From Puccinia triticina (lineage: Eukaryota > Basidiomycota > Pucciniomycetes > Pucciniales > Pucciniaceae), in contig NC_070574.1 of the NCBI RefSeq assembly GCF_026914185.1, positions 2,046,501 to 2,110,500 of the forward strand: DNA of 64,000 bases, in the 5' to 3' direction. Positions within the stretch are counted from its first letter, which is position 1. Each line of letters begins with the position of its first letter. The notes under the pieces were generated by a model. That model was not told the DNA's origin, ran no database searches, and saw nothing but the letters and a program-made list of their open reading frames with translations. Below, piece by piece: positions 21,703 through 37,423 of this stretch. A program made the position numbers and the translations under genes.

Positions 21703-23550
21703 CCTGTCAAGTAGTGTGGACGGGTGTGCCAATGTTGGGCTGTACCCAAAAAAGGGCCACAGTTACACCCACCCTGGAGTGGGGGGTACCCAGGTGTAAA
21801 AGTGCCATCTCTAGCTGGCCATGGTCAAAGGGGCACACAGAGTCCTGAGGGACACAAAATCTAGTTCACAGATGTATTGGATTTAGAGAATAACCATTTG
21901 GACCCGGATTTCAAGGGGAAAACACTAGCCAAAAGAGAGATGGAAAGGTGGGCCAGGATATCTCTGTAATTAAACTAGAATGAATAAAAGGGAGAGGAGA
22001 GAGAAAGGAGGAAGGCTTGCCTAGATGATGGGGAGATTGCCAGGATCTCCACCAGCTTTCTGGGGAAAGCCTTAAATTATATACTCACACTACCACAGGA
22101 TCATGGAAGGTTTGAAGGCTGATTTGCAAAATCAGCCTTATGTGAACCCCCCTAATAATTGTGAAAAGCCAGAGAGAAAACAGAATTGTCTGGCTAAGTG
22201 TTTCAATGTGATCACATCTCACCGGGAGGAGACTCTGTGGCACTGGACAGGGACCCTTGCAGATGTTGCTTTAAAGTTTATACCAGGCTCACAGATCTCA
22301 CCAGGAAGTCCTCCACTACCCCAGCAAGTGTCCTTGCAGACCCCCTCCCAGAGCCTTCTTACGTACCTCACTGGATGCAATTCCTTTAATTCAGAGGGCC
22401 CTGGGCTGGGCTGGGCTGGTGCAAAGCATCCCCACACAAGTAAAATAGTCTGAGTTCCAAAGAGGCCAAAAAAAGCCCCAGCTCTCAGGCCACGGCTGGG
22501 ACTCTTTCAGAACCTTGTTTTGCTGAAATGAGGGGATTGTGCTAAGCTAGCTTATGCACAAGCCTCGAGGTTGCCACCAAAAACAAATTCAAGATCTTAC
22601 TTACTTCCCACAAGAAGAAGGCAAATTAGAGCAATGCAATGCAGACCTGTTCTGTTGCAGTAATTCATCAAGGTCTGGAAAAGAAGGAATGGAGTCATGT
22701 TATCTGTTGGTCCTACAGCCACACAATCTTGAACAGAAAGATCCATCTGTCTTGTTGAAGCCAAGCCAAGTTGCTGTTTGTAGTGACTCAGTCCAAGCAC
22801 GCGCCTTCCACCACAAGCTTAACTAAGCCTCTCAATCGGAGGGTTGGGGGGGCCTGACCCCGCGTCCCGAAGGGACGATCTCTGAAGGAGAGGCTTACTT
22901 GTAAAGTCGGACCCGCGGCCTGAGGACAGTCAAATTTTGGCAGAGAAATGATAAAAAATAAACTCAGCACAAAGTTAAAAATAAATAAATGAACTCTCTT
23001 CAATGCCTTTTGGCACAGTTGTAGCTGCCCATCCTGAGCATCTGCTGGTTTTTTTGGGGGGAAATTCAGCCATAAATAGCCTGCTCAGCAGCTATTTTTG
23101 CAAGGGCACTTACACATTTGGGAAATCAGATTTTGATGACCCGCCGGATTCCACTCTTGTCGGATCAGGGAGAGTCCCACGGCTCTTGAAGTATTAAATT
23201 GTATTTTTAATGAAATATGTACATATTTGCAATTGGTGGCGCTTATGGCTTATGATGTATGCATTTTGCTACTTATGCCATAAGGAGCGGATTGATCCAA
23301 GAGTTTATCTGGGCCTGCATTGGGCGGATCACTCCAATGCCCAATACTTATCCATCCCCACAGTTTCCTAATGCTATGGAAATGTGGAGCTTTGAGGGCC
23401 GTTATACATATACCAAAAAATCACAAGCTTTTCAATGGTCTGGGAGGCGTGACCAGAATCAGAGCGCTTGTGGGTGATTTGGGGGTTGTAATGCCCTCCC
23501 CAGCCAAATGGCTGGTTGCGCTCACGCAAGATTTGGGACATTATATTCAC
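21703..23550. other. Non-coding or unrecognised sequence
   Basis: No frame has recognisable motifs. The 116-aa frame at 22,103-22,453 is opposed by a 72-aa frame and lacks family signals. At 21,888-21,910 a sequence close to GAGAATAACCATTTGGACCC resembles the TIR of the MITE at 38,235, so part of this region may be a decayed relative. A purine-rich block at 21,990-22,010 resembles 37,950-37,985. Confidence 0.35.
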
Positions 23551-23594
23551 GTCCCTCCTTCGGAGGCGCTTCGCGCCTCCTCGGAAGGAGGGGA
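23551..23594. repeat. Long GC-rich hairpin
   Basis: The two arms GTCCCTCCTTC and GGAAGGAGGGGAC enclose a perfect 8-bp inner stem GGAGGCGC/GCGCCTCC with a TTC loop. It lies about 670 bases downstream of the PABP stop codon. It could be a small foldback element; nothing ties it to PABP 3' end formation. Confidence 0.6.
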
Positions 23595-24264
23595 CTTGTG
23601 TTAAGTTATGTAGCTTCCACCACCCCTCTCTTCTCTCCACATCACCGCCATCATTCTCATATCTTCTCATCCTCATTCCTGGTCTATAGCTCCAGCTGTG
23701 CTCACCTCCTTATCAGAGACGTGCACGGCCACCCCCAACCGACCCACAAAGACGCCCGAAAGTCAAAGGGGGGGGGGGGGGTGTAAGTCGGCGCTCGAGC
23801 GCTCGATGGAAGGAGACAAGAGCTTTTGATTGTGAGAAAAGACAAGCCAGCGACGAAGCAGAAACAAACAAAGAGTAAGAAGCGTAAAAACAAAGAGGGG
23901 TGTGGGTGGGGGGGGGGGGGTAAGAGAGGGGCTCCCAAGAAAACGGGGAGGTTTTCGAGTAGACCAGGTCGATTTTGTGTGTGTGTGTGTAGGAGAGAGA
24001 GAAGAAGGATGATGGGAGGAGGAAGAGGTGGTGTAAGGAAGGGACGGGTGGAGGCAGGGGTCCACACAACCAGCCACCCAAGATTCGATCGATTCACACA
24101 GTCTTTCAAGGACCAGATTACATGAACACAAGACACTCTATTAGGGAACACAACAAGCCGGGAGAGGTCCGTTACTTTTTTTCTTTTTTCTCTCCCTTCT
24201 TAGTAATTACTGTTTGTTTCTTCTAGTTTGGAAGGATTGGAAAGATGGATGGATTGAGGTTGGT
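23595..24264. other. 3' flank of the PABP gene
   Basis: The region contains a G-run of 14 (near 23,768), a G-run of 13 (near 23,907) and a short GT run (near 23,977). Three overlapping frames of 120-150 codons on the minus strand exist only because the C-rich composition lacks stops. The last 200 bases are probably the PABP 3' UTR. Confidence 0.5.
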
Positions 24265-27700
<3,436 letters not shown>

Positions 27701-27735
27701 CCGGCTGTGTTAATTAACGTACACATCACAGCCGG
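27701..27735. repeat. Hairpin at the left edge of repeat copy 1
   Basis: CCGGCTGTG and CACAGCCGG form a perfect 9-bp stem around a 17-base AT-rich loop containing TTAATTAACG. The identical hairpin starts copy 2 at 40,514-40,548, and sequences upstream of the two hairpins are unrelated. It therefore marks a true end or breakpoint. Confidence 0.8.
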
Positions 27736-28519
27736 AAACGCTCAGCTGACAACCATTAAAGACGGAATGTGCATCAAGACGACCGGGTCATCCACATGAA
27801 ATCACTGGTTTAAACCTACCCCTCAACAAGCTCAATTGGACATGGAAAATGGCATGTTTCTGGGTGTGACTTGAGCCAATTGAGGTCCACCCATCCAATG
27901 AGCCCATCACATCCGATGACTCGGCAACATGACCAAACGAGGCTCGCGGCTCACTCGAGAAGCTGGGAATGGCAAAAACAGCTGGTCCGAGCTCCGGAAT
28001 CGGCTCCAAGTAGATGCGTACGTATCCACGACCACAAAGAACCCCGCCCAGCACCAATCGATCGGGATTGGTGTTGATCGGAGTGGCAAATCGCGCACCT
28101 GCTGTAAAACATGTATCCAGTGCTTCGGGTGCTGCGGAAAACTCTTCGCGCATGTGGGGGTCGTTGAGCTTAACCCGGGTACTGCATCCTGTGAACCAGC
28201 AAATTTGTGCAAGGATTGCATTGATGCTTCAGGATAGGCTGGAAACTTGACAAGCTATTGTGTTTTGCAGAGTTGTCGGATCATTTTCCAAAATTTCTAG
28301 TTTTGTTGACCGGGGGCAATCACATACTGTTTTTATATCTTTTCCAATCTTTTCTGCATGTTGCACCTGGGAGATGTCAGGTGAGGCTCAAGGCCAAATC
28401 CACCCCCTGAGCCAATGTCCTCCAGTAGATTGTCTTGGAGTTGGGTTTGAGACAACCCTGCAAGTTCATATTTAGAACCGGAGTGCCTTTTTTAGCCCAC
28501 CAGCCACTGCCCATGGCCA

Positions 28520-28801
28520 TTGGCTGCTGCCATCTGCACTTATCTCTACCATGAGGAGAGGAATGTTGGCATAACCAGCAACAAACATTTTGATATTCTG
28601 AGCTGGTGGAAGGTCAATGCCTCCTGCTTTCCAACCCTTTCAAAGCTTTCCAAGGTAATCTTGGTGGCCCCGGTGACCTCTGTGGCATTGGAATCAGCCT
28701 TTTCCACTTGGGGCCATGTCTTGGATGACTGTCAAAGCCACCTGAGCAAAGAAACCATGGAAGCACTCTTATGTGCTCAAGACTGGATTAAGAAAAAGTA
28801 G
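28520..28801 (+). pseudogene. hAT transposase C-terminal dimerisation fragment, copy 1
   Basis: The frame reads FDILSWWKVNASCFPTLSKL, then SVALESAFSTWGHVLDD and LCAQDWIKKK. This is the hAT family dimerisation domain (WW...FP.L, the S.. E..FS motif and the C-terminal L...DWI). Only about 75 residues of the domain survive and no RNase H-like catalytic part lies upstream. The downstream A/T-rich sequence may be the old 3' UTR. Confidence 0.85.
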
Positions 28802-28959
28802 CCTGTTCTTTTCTTCTTTCTTTGTGACACTCTGCTTTATTTTCTATTCTCTTCTATAAATTTTATTTTGTACTTGCTCTAGTTGAATACATGTACTCAG
28901 AATTGCAAAAAACCATATCTCCTCCTAGGTTCCTCCAAAGATACATTTTTTTGAGAGTG

Positions 28960-29190
28960 TTTGTACCTGAACCGTGGGCCACCAGGGGACTCTGCCTGCA
29001 GGCCACCCGCTTTGGCCCAACGAGGCGGCGCTGGAAAGCCTGGGTCTGTCTCATTGCAGACACTGGTGTGTGCCGGACAGCAAAATCTGAGGTTTTGGCG
29101 CGGCGCGGCCTGTCCAATTAAGTCGCGGGCTGAGGCGGGCTAGCCCGTGGGTGGCCTGAACCCGCTCAATTGTCAACCCTGATTCTTTTT
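28960..29190. other. GC-rich conserved block of the repeat
   Basis: This stretch is about 90% identical to 55,840-56,060. It includes the self-complementary phrase GGCGGGCTAGCCCG. No credible protein is encoded; the open frames on the two strands mirror each other. Confidence 0.4.
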
Positions 29191-29278
29191 CATTTTCATT
29201 TGTTCCCACAAGTCAGCCTTGTGTATTCAGTCTACTTAAACATAGCCTATCTCAGAGAAATTCCATCATTGGTTCTCC

Positions 29279-30092
29279 TGTGAGATTACACGCCTAGGTG
29301 AACGGCCACGAACTCATAAATTGAGTAAGCGGCCGGGAACTCAAACAGCTGCGGAAAATGGTAAGCAAAAGCAAACCATATTCCGCAGTCCAAACAAGCT
29401 CCGCGGAGTCGCAAAACTGACACATCAAACTTTGATGCAAGCAGGCACGACTCCAGCGCATAGCAAACCCAAGCTCGCGGTAAATCCCGAGTCCCAGTCG
29501 CTTAAAGCAAGAATAACATCGCCCACCAAAGGTGAGCAAAAGATGTTTTGACTTTAACCACTAACCAGTCGTGTGCTAATGCCTCGATTGTCAATTCTAG
29601 ACAACGCCGAAAAGAGCACAACAGCTGGAACCGACCCCACACAAAGTGTAGAGGATAAAGTCGGTGAGTAAGCATCATGTGAACTCAGAAAACAAAACTA
29701 TGAGCTAAGAGAATCGCACTATCAATCTAGATAACGTAGCGCTCCTCCTTTGCCGTTTCGCTGAGAACCAACACTACGGATCATAACTGCCGCAGGCTCT
29801 AAGAGCGTAAGACACCCACCAAGAGAGAACAATAAACTCTATCAAGTGCAAATAGCTGACCCAGCTTAATGACGCGCAGAACGCTAACGTCGAGCCACTC
29901 GGGACCGGCACGGCACTTCACCTCTGTTCTCCCTTCATCTCAAACTGTCAAAGAGCAGCACATTCGTCTGCTCCCAGGTAAATAACAGAGCCATTCATAT
30001 TTACTTAAGTTTGTGTTAAAGCGGTTGTTACATAGCTACAGTACAAAGTCTAACTCTAGCAATAAAACATCCCAGTCCTTTGAAATCTTTCA
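29279..30092 (+). repeat. Copia element 2, 5' LTR (814 bp)
   Basis: Starts TGTGAGATTACACGCC and ends GAAATCTTTCA. It differs from the 3' LTR by three substitutions that I can see (near 29,370, 29,588 and 29,692). Confidence 0.95.
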
Positions 30093-30107
30093 GATTTACA
30101 GTCTCGA
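30093..30107 (+). promoter_or_regulatory. Primer-binding site, half tRNA-Tyr type
   Basis: GATTTACAGTCTCGA directly follows the LTR. It is identical to the same position of Copia 1 although the LTRs are unrelated in sequence, which supports a functional primer site complementary to the tRNA-Tyr anticodon arm. Confidence 0.7.
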
Positions 30108-30156
30108 CGCTCAAGCAGCACCTCTAGGATCACTCGACTGGGAGTAAGACGATACG

Positions 30157-33100
30157 ATGGCCGATTCAGACAATGAGTCTAGCGATTCTTCCATCGGTGG
30201 GAAACCAACAATGAAAGTTCCCAAATTCACCGGCGAAAACTTCGAAATCTGGGAAAAGAAGATTTGAATGGTCCTCGCCGAATTCAATCTCAAACATTTC
30301 ATTGATGAACCTCCCCTACCCGATATGACTCGAAGAACAAAGGCCAAATCACAGAAGGCTGCCAACCTTCTTTGCGCAAATCTTACGGACGGAGTTTTCA
30401 ACACTATCGTGAAGAAAAACAACTCGAGCAATCCATACGAGCTCTGGCAAATGTTTAAATCCGTCTACGCCTCAGACTCGATACTCGCCAGCTATGAAGT
30501 ATGGGCGAAATGGGAAGACACCCAATTCAACGACGACATGGCCGCCTATATCGCAGGAATGGAAGAATGCCTAGCCAAATTTGAATCTCTGGCCATGGTC
30601 GTTCCCGACTTCGTTATCTGCTGTAGCATCATCAGTAGAATCACGAAGAAACGGCCTTTTCTGATGCAGAGTCTTTTCGGAGACCTAAACTCGCTCGGCA
30701 AACCAAAATTCGTGATTAATCGGCTCAGAGAGGTTGGCCGATTTGAGAGGTCTACGAAAAGAAAGGCTGCCAAACACCCCACAAGCACCTTAACACCAAC
30801 TGCCCTCGCTACCGATGCTTCTAACAAGAGGAAGAAGCAGTACAATCCTATCAAATGCTACGGCGAAAAGCACAACCCCGCGGCAAAACACTCAGAACAA
30901 GACTGTTGGACCCTGCACCCCTCAAAATTCAAGGAGGCGATGGAAAAACGCAAAGCTGAAAAGGACAAGGGTCAATCTTACCATACAACCACCCAGCCTC
31001 AAGAACCATCGACACACAACAGTAACATTCGTCCATCATTCAGTTATCTGTCTAACTCCAGCCCATCTCAGCATCAGACTACGATCTTGGACTCAGGCGC
31101 AAGCAATCACATGCTCACAACGCTCGGCTACTTCAAGCGCACACACCCAGTCACGATAGAAATCGTCACGGGGAGCGGACCGGGCGATCTGGTCGCTACT
31201 GCTCGAGGCGATGCAACTCTACCGCTAGCCAACGGCGGCACACTCACCCTCAAGGACGCCCTATATGTCCCGAATCTTACGCGGAACCTCGTCTCTCTTG
31301 TACAGCTGATGAAGTCGAAAGTACTAATACAGGAAGGCAGCGAAGGCTTTGCCGTCAAAATCGACGACGGTCAGCCCTTTGCGGTGGATACCAGCAACGA
31401 TCTTCTTGAGATAAAAGGAGTGCTTGACCCTGAGAACTTAATTGTCGGGCTTCTGACGGAAACCGCAAAGCCCCCATCTGACTTTGTAAAATGGCATAAT
31501 CGACTAGGTCACGCCAGTTCAGCTCGAATTGCCACTGTACTACCCGCGCCTCTTGACCGCACAAAGACCCACGCCTGCGATGCTTGCATGCAGGGCAAAT
31601 CAACCCGCATTCCTTGTAACGGGAACTTCAAGCCAGCCAATGCTCCTCTAGAGGTAATCCACGGTGATCTAGTTGGGCCCATCTCTCCTCCGACCAACGG
31701 CAACGCCAGATACTTTCTCACGTTAGTCGATCAGTATACGGGATACATACACACGGTCATTCTGAAGGAGAAAAGCCAAGCAGCTGAGGCTATAGAAGCG
31801 TTTCGGAAGCTATTCAAAAAGCAAACCGGCCACAGCATGAAAAAACTAATCACCGATGGAGGAGGAGAATTCTGCAACACCTCGCTCAGCAATCTCCTCA
31901 AGGAAGCAGGAATAATCCACAACGTAGCTCCGCCATATCCCCCGCAAAACAACGGCCTGGCAGAACGAGCGAATCGCACGATAATAGAAATGACTTGGTG
32001 CATGATTATGCAATCCAATCTGGCGCCGGAATGGTGGGGCGAGGCGGTTCGAACCGCTACAGCCACGACAAACTGCTTGCCTTCTCTGTCAAGGAGCAAG
32101 AAGACACCTATAGAGCTTCTGTTCAAGGTGACACCAAACATGAATTTCTTTCGACCGTTTGGCTGCCGAGTGTGGGTAGTAAAGCCAAAACAAAAACGCC
32201 TGGACAAATTCGACTCGATATCATGGGAGGGAGTGCTAGTAGGCTATGAGAACAACTACTCTTCATACAAGATATGTCGGCTGGATGACAAGCAAGTTTT
32301 CACGGCCAAACATGCTCACTTTGACGAAAGCACCTTCCCGACCTGCGGACCCTTGCGTCGAAACCCGCTGGTCAACACCATTGACAGGCTACCCAACTTC
32401 GCGGCTGAGGCGGACCTGCCCTTCGAGGAAGAAGAACCGACTCTCCCCGCTGACACAGAAGGCGATGAAGCCTCTGAAAATGAGGATGAAGAAACCAAAA
32501 CAGGGTCCATTCTCAATCAACTCAGAAGAGCTTCTCCAGTCGAAGCATCTAGGCACACAAGTTCACCGCGGGAGGATGACGATCACCCTCAACCTTCGCG
32601 TCAAATCATTAGCGCGATTGATGAGCGCAATATAGTGACTGGCAAGCGTGACCGAAAGCAGGCATACACCATCTCAGTCTCAATTGAACCGAAGAATCAC
32701 AACCAAGCAATGTCTGGGTCGGAGAGAGAACAGTGGAAGATGGCGGAAGAAAAGGAAATCGAGAACATGCGCAAGCACGAAGTTTGGATAGTGCGCGTGA
32801 GAGTTGAATCCGACGACCCCATCCCAGCAACATGGGCTTATCGCAAGAAACTCGGCTCAGAAAATCAAGTAGTTGAGTTCAAAGCGCGAATATGCACACA
32901 GGGCTTCAAGCAAACACATGGCCTGAATTTTGAAGCCAAGTACGCACCGACCGGTAAACCAGCGTCGCTGCGGTTCCTGCTCTCCTTTGCGGTCAACCAC
33001 GGATTGAAAATTCACCAACTAGACGTCCGCAGCGCCTTTTTAACTTGCCCGCTAGAGGACAAGGTGACCCTTCTACCACCTCCGGGACTAGAGTGCCCAC

Positions 33101-34371
33101 CTGGCTCCATCCTGGAGCTGAAGAAAGCCATATACGGGCTGAGGCAAGCACCATTGGTCTGGTACAAGCGCCTGTCCAACTTTCTGTTCACTCTTGGCTT
33201 CAAAGCAGCTTTGTCTGACCCCTGCGTCTTCTGGCGTACCGCCTCGGGGGACACTCCAGCAACCTGGATCTTCGCTCACGTAGACGACCTGGTTATTATC
33301 AGCGACAGGCCTGAGGTCTTCAAAGCGGAAATGGAGTCGGAATTCGAAATCAAATATATGGGCGAAGCTGAGTTCCTTCTAGGAATGAACATTGAGCGCT
33401 TCAACAACGGCATCCAAGTCAATCAAACGCAGTACATCGACAGGAAACTGCAAGAATTTGGTCTAACAAATCTGCACCCGGCTTCCTGCCCGCTGAACCC
33501 GCGAGAATACCTGAAAAAGGCAACAGCTGCAGAGCTCAAGGCGTTTGATGAGACGGGTGTCAGCTTTAGGGCACTTGTCGGCTCGCTCAACTATTTGAGT
33601 ATACTCACTAGGCCGGACATCTCATACGCAGTCAGCACTCTCTCCCAGTACCTCGAACATCCTGGAACAAAACATCTTCAAGCAGCTATCCAGGTATTCC
33701 GCTACCTCAAAGGTACCAAACACATTGGCCTGACTTACGCGAAACAAGAAGGCTCAAGACTCAAAGCATTTGTCGACTCCGACTGGGGCAACTGCCCAGA
33801 CACGCGGAGATCCACCACTGGATTTGTAGTTCAACTTGGAAGCCATCTCTTAAATTGGAAGTCTTCAAAACAGCCAACGGTTTCGCTCTCAACAACCGAG
33901 GCAGAGTACAAAGCCTTCTCGGATCTTGGACGCGACCTGGCCTGGATTGCAAACCTGGCGGATGAGACGCTGGTCTTCCCTGGATTAACATCCATTCAAG
34001 TCTTCATTGACAACCGCGGCGCTATCGACTTAGCAAAGAGCGAAACTTCACAGAATAGCTTCAGGACGAAGCACATGTGCATTCGGCTACACTTTGTACG
34101 GGAGCTCATAGCCGTCGGCCTGATCATCGTCCTTTACGTCAAGACAACTCAAAACGCGGCAGACTTCCTCACAAAACCTACAGGGAGGACGACAATCAGA
34201 AGATCGCTGGCAAGCCTTTCAGTCATTCAAATACCGGGACCTGCTTCGCATCTTGCGACTCGAAGCACGGAAGGCTGTGAGATTACACGCCTAGGTGAAC
34301 GGCCACGAACTCATAAATTGAGTAAGCGGCCGGGAACTCAAACAGCTGCGGAAAATGGTAAGCAAAAGTAA
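30157..34371 (+). pseudogene. Copia 2 gag-pol polyprotein, one early stop
   Basis: The frame starts at ATG 30,157 (MADSDNESSDSS) and is interrupted only by TGA at 30,265-30,267 (between KKI and MVLAEF; CGA to TGA is likely). The rest, 1,367 codons, is open. Domains: Gag (FTGENFEIWEKKI), knuckle CYGEKHNPAAKHSEQDC, protease LDSGASNHM, pre-integrase WHNRLGHAS with CDACMQGK, integrase HGDLVGPI, TDGGGEFCN and NGLAERANR, reverse transcriptase QLDVRSAFLTCPLE and HVDDLVIISD, RNase H DSDWGNCP and TTEAEYKAF. Length and order are complete for a Ty1/Copia polyprotein without frameshift between gag and pol. A downstream Met at 30,268 might still start a Gag lacking 37 residues. The frame ends about 95 bases inside the 3' LTR, as in Copia 1. 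Confidence 0.95.
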
Positions 34372-35089
34372 ACCATATTCCGCAGTCCAAACAAGCTCCG
34401 CGGAGTCGCAAAACTGACACATCAAACTTTGATGCAAGCAGGCACGACTCCAGCGCATAGCAAACCCAAGCTCGCGGTAAATCCCGAGTCCCAGTCGCTT
34501 AAAGCAAGAATAACATCGCCCACCAAAGGTGAGCAAAAGATGTTTTGACTTTAACCACTAACCAGTCGTGTGCTAATGCCTCGATCGTCAATTCTAGACA
34601 ACGCCGAAAAGAGCACAACAGCTGGAACCGACCCCACACAAAGTGTAGAGGATAAAGTCGGTGAGTAAGCATCATGTGAACTCAGAAAACGAAACTATGA
34701 GCTAAGAGAATCGCACTATCAATCTAGATAACGTAGCGCTCCTCCTTTGCCGTTTCGCTGAGAACCAACACTACGGATCATAACTGCCGCAGGCTCTAAG
34801 AGCGTAAGACACCCACCAAGAGAGAACAATAAACTCTATCAAGTGCAAATAGCTGACCCAGCTTAATGACGCGCAGAACGCTAACGTCGAGCCACTCGGG
34901 ACCGGCACGGCACTTCACCTCTGTTCTCCCTTCATCTCAAACTGTCAAAGAGCAGCACATTCGTCTGCTCCCAGGTAAATAACAGAGCCATTCATATTTA
35001 CTTAAGTTTGTGTTAAAGCGGTTGTTACATAGCTACAGTACAAAGTCTAACTCTAGCAATAAAACATCCCAGTCCTTTGAAATCTTTCA
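34276..35089 (+). repeat. Copia element 2, 3' LTR (814 bp)
   Basis: Same length and ends as the 5' LTR, followed by the TCTCC duplication. The gag-pol stop codon lies inside it at 34,369-34,371. Confidence 0.95.
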
Positions 35090-35261
35090 TCTCCTCTATC
35101 CTTTTTGCGCCCCATCTTGAGCCGCATCTGGTGAGCTCCTTGACCTTGCTGCCCTCTCTTGAGTCTCAGGCTCATTTTTTCACTTTTTGTGTGGTCCACA
35201 GTCAAAAACTCAACATTAATGTTGCTGCATAAATGGAGTTGAGCTGAGCATGTGGGCTCTG

Positions 35262-35288
35262 CAGCGGCACACCGGCCTTGGCCTCTAG
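35262..35288 (+). mobile_element. Old Helitron 3' terminus in repeat copy 1
   Basis: GCAGCGGCACACCGGCC followed by TTGGCCTCTAG matches the 3' ends of Helitron 1 and Helitron 3, including the hairpin and the CTAG end followed by T. The same end is in copy 2 at 56,326-56,352, so it was present before the duplication. No 5' end is identifiable for copy 1. Confidence 0.7.
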
Positions 35289-35511
35289 TTGCTGTATATT
35301 GGTCAGTGTGGGCAAGGGTGGGCCGTTACATTACCTGTATTTGGGAACGTAAGTGTAACACAAACTTAAAGGTTAAGTCATGCATCAGTTACAGATATCT
35401 TAATTTTAGTGACAATATCCGCAGGGGAAAAAGGGGTGTTTTTTCCTATTTAAGTTACGAAGATAGTTTAAACAAACTGGGTTCCATTACTTTTTGGCCA
35501 AATGTAGGTAA

Positions 35512-35718
35512 ATTGGATGACTTCCCGTCATCATTTAGAGAGCTCTAGATGCCTCTCTAAATCCTAAATTAAGACACCTATCAAAAACTCAACCATTGCA
35601 CATGAAATTAATGAACTGTAGGGCTAGGAAAAAATTTCCCTTTTTGTCAAAAATTAAGAATTTGGGTGTGTAAATTGAGATCTGGGAGGCTCACAGACTT
35701 GACGGGAAGTCCTCCATT
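35512..35718. mobile_element. MITE, 201 bp, TSD ATT
   Basis: The insert 35,515-35,715 starts GGATGACTTCCCGTCA and ends with the inverse complement of GGAGGACTTCCCGTCA (one mismatch in 16). ATT flanks both sides. Copy 2 lacks it: GGTAAATTAGCTG at 56,571-56,583 is the empty site with one ATT. Confidence 0.88.
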
Positions 35719-35836
35719 AGCTGTAAATTTGGATGAGAGGTGAAAAATGATGGCTGTTTTGATCAACATGAGTACATATTTGGCTCAATTTGATGGTAAA
35801 CAGTCCAGAATGCCAAGTAAAAAGAGGTTTACACAG

Positions 35837-35895
35837 AGGATTGGACCCACAACCTGCACAACAGGCAAGGCTTAACCACTAAGCTAAATTCATCT
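35837..35895 (-). ncRNA. tRNA-like relic in repeat copy 1
   Basis: On the minus strand it reads TAGCTTAGTGGTTAAGCC, a good A-box/D-arm with GCTT/AAGC stem, then an anticodon-like arm (loop GTTGTGC) and a T-arm-like GTGGGTCCAATCC. The acceptor stem does not pair, so it is a tRNA-derived remnant, not a gene. The matching copy is at 56,699-56,755. Confidence 0.45.
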
Positions 35896-36686
35896 TGCAA
35901 GTATGTTGCAAAACTTGGCAGGTACGGTATCCAAAAACACAAAAAACAAAACAAAAAATAGAAAGGGTTATTTTACGCTACATTATCCAAAAAAATAAGT
36001 TAGGTTACTCAAGCGGACCATTTGAATAACTAAAAAAAAATTATGGTATCCAAAAGGGCCCCTGTAACATACTGTAGTTTAACTGCCCACCCTTGGGGTG
36101 GAGGGTTTTGCCAAAAAACTGTAAATTGAAAACAACAATGGTAACACCAGGGGATGAAACTTAATTTTGGGGTTTGGCTGAGCCTGTGGGGAATCCATAT
36201 CCAGATGATTGATTTAACCCAGCAGAGTGAGCCTAACACATATGTATTAGTAAATATCTCGACAGTATTGCAAAACAGTTTTGATATTTTGACCCAGTTG
36301 CCTCAATGCAGGACCCCAACAAGGGCAGGTTTTGGATGCTTATTTCTGTATTATGAAGCTGTTGCCTTAATTTCTGTATGAAAAACCTGTAAACTAAGAT
36401 TATAATTCCAGCAGGTTTCAGCAAGAAACTGTAATCACAAATTCAAGTCTGAGCTGAGCCTCTCTTGCTGACACTGTCTGTATATATCAATTGGGGTTTC
36501 ATATAAATATTTACACAGGCATTCAAAACATCCCTAATGGCTCTGGGGGAGAAGATTGATCTCTGAAAGATATAAATACCCCAATTAACCACTCACATTA
36601 TTCCCAAGATATCATCATCAGCCCTCTTAAATTTCATTATTTTCTTACGTATAATAAACAAAATCTCCAGATTTCAATTTTCAGAT

Positions 36687-37423
36687 ATGGCCGCTTGGAT
36701 AATATTGGCGCTGCTCATGGTTAAGCATTCTACCACATTTTTATCTTGAGTTTCTGGATCTCAATTCAATCATCAATCTGACAATCAATGGTTAATTTTT
36801 TTTGCAGCAACTTCTTGGAGGGAGCTTAGGAGCAGAGCATGCACTAGAAAACACTCAACAATACTCCAGCTTGGCGGGTCCACAAAAGCCGTTGAGCTCT
36901 GCAAGTCACTGCTCCACCCCCATTGTCTGTAAAAAGCCATTCAGTAAGGGTGATTTGATATTGAATATTGAAACATCTGGCCAGAATTTCCATGTAAGTG
37001 TTCTGCATTGATCTTTTCCAACCTTGTGCAATTATGGGGATCATACATTGCCTGATGGGTTTGTGATCTTGTTTTGGGAATGAATATTAAAAGCCTGAAA
37101 GAAGCATTACAGTGGATGCAGGACATCAAAACCATCTTCAATCCAACCCGGATGCTGGGTCTTGTATCCCGGATATTGATTTACCTGAAAATGCACAGGT
37201 CTCACTACAAGTTGATGAAACTTCCAAGGGCATCACACCCCAGCGGTAGAGTCAGCATGAATCAGAAACCCATGACAATCAGGTTAAATCTTGTTGTGAT
37301 GCACCTTGTTGGGATGCACATTGTTGTGGTGAATTCAATATGCGGGTTGGGCTATGCATGGTTATTACCTTTCTTGTCATTGCTGGAGGCCTCTTAGCCC
37401 TATATTTGCCATTAATACGGTGA
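36687..37423 (+). pseudogene. Small membrane-protein gene, copy 1, one stop
   Basis: Exons 36,687-36,719, 36,808-36,993 and 37,094-37,423 join in phase 0 with GT-AG introns (donor GTAAGT after exon 2). Exon 1 plus the start of exon 2 gives a signal-peptide-like MAAWIILALLM then QLLGGSLGA. Exon 3 has a Cys-rich CCDAPCWDAHCCG and a C-terminal hydrophobic segment (GLCMVITFLVIAGGLLALYL). TAG at 37,247-37,249 replaces the CAG of copy 2, a C-to-T change, so this copy is probably dead. I do not recognise the family. Confidence 0.65.

Larger units (their letters stand above)
29274..35094 (+). mobile_element. Copia element 2 with TSD TCTCC
   Basis: The element spans 29,279-35,089, with 814-bp LTRs and TCTCC at 29,274-29,278 and 35,090-35,094. 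The paralogous copy shows the empty site: at 56,153-56,157 a single TCTCC joins the same flanks (CATTGGTTCTCC and TCTATC). I find only three LTR differences (about 0.4%), so the insertion is very recent. Confidence 0.97.

Noticed and set aside
22103..22453. 116-codon plus-strand frame as a gene
   Set aside because: No motif, no splice context, and an opposing frame of similar size; composition is not distinct from its surroundings.
23702..24151. Three overlapping 120-150 codon frames on the minus strand
   Set aside because: They arise from C-rich low-complexity sequence without stops, have Pro/Ser/Leu runs only and overlap in all three frames.
27788..28221. Conserved minus- and plus-strand frames shared with 40,601-41,067
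   Set aside because: Conservation equals that of the surrounding repeat and changes are not biased to third positions; no family recognised.
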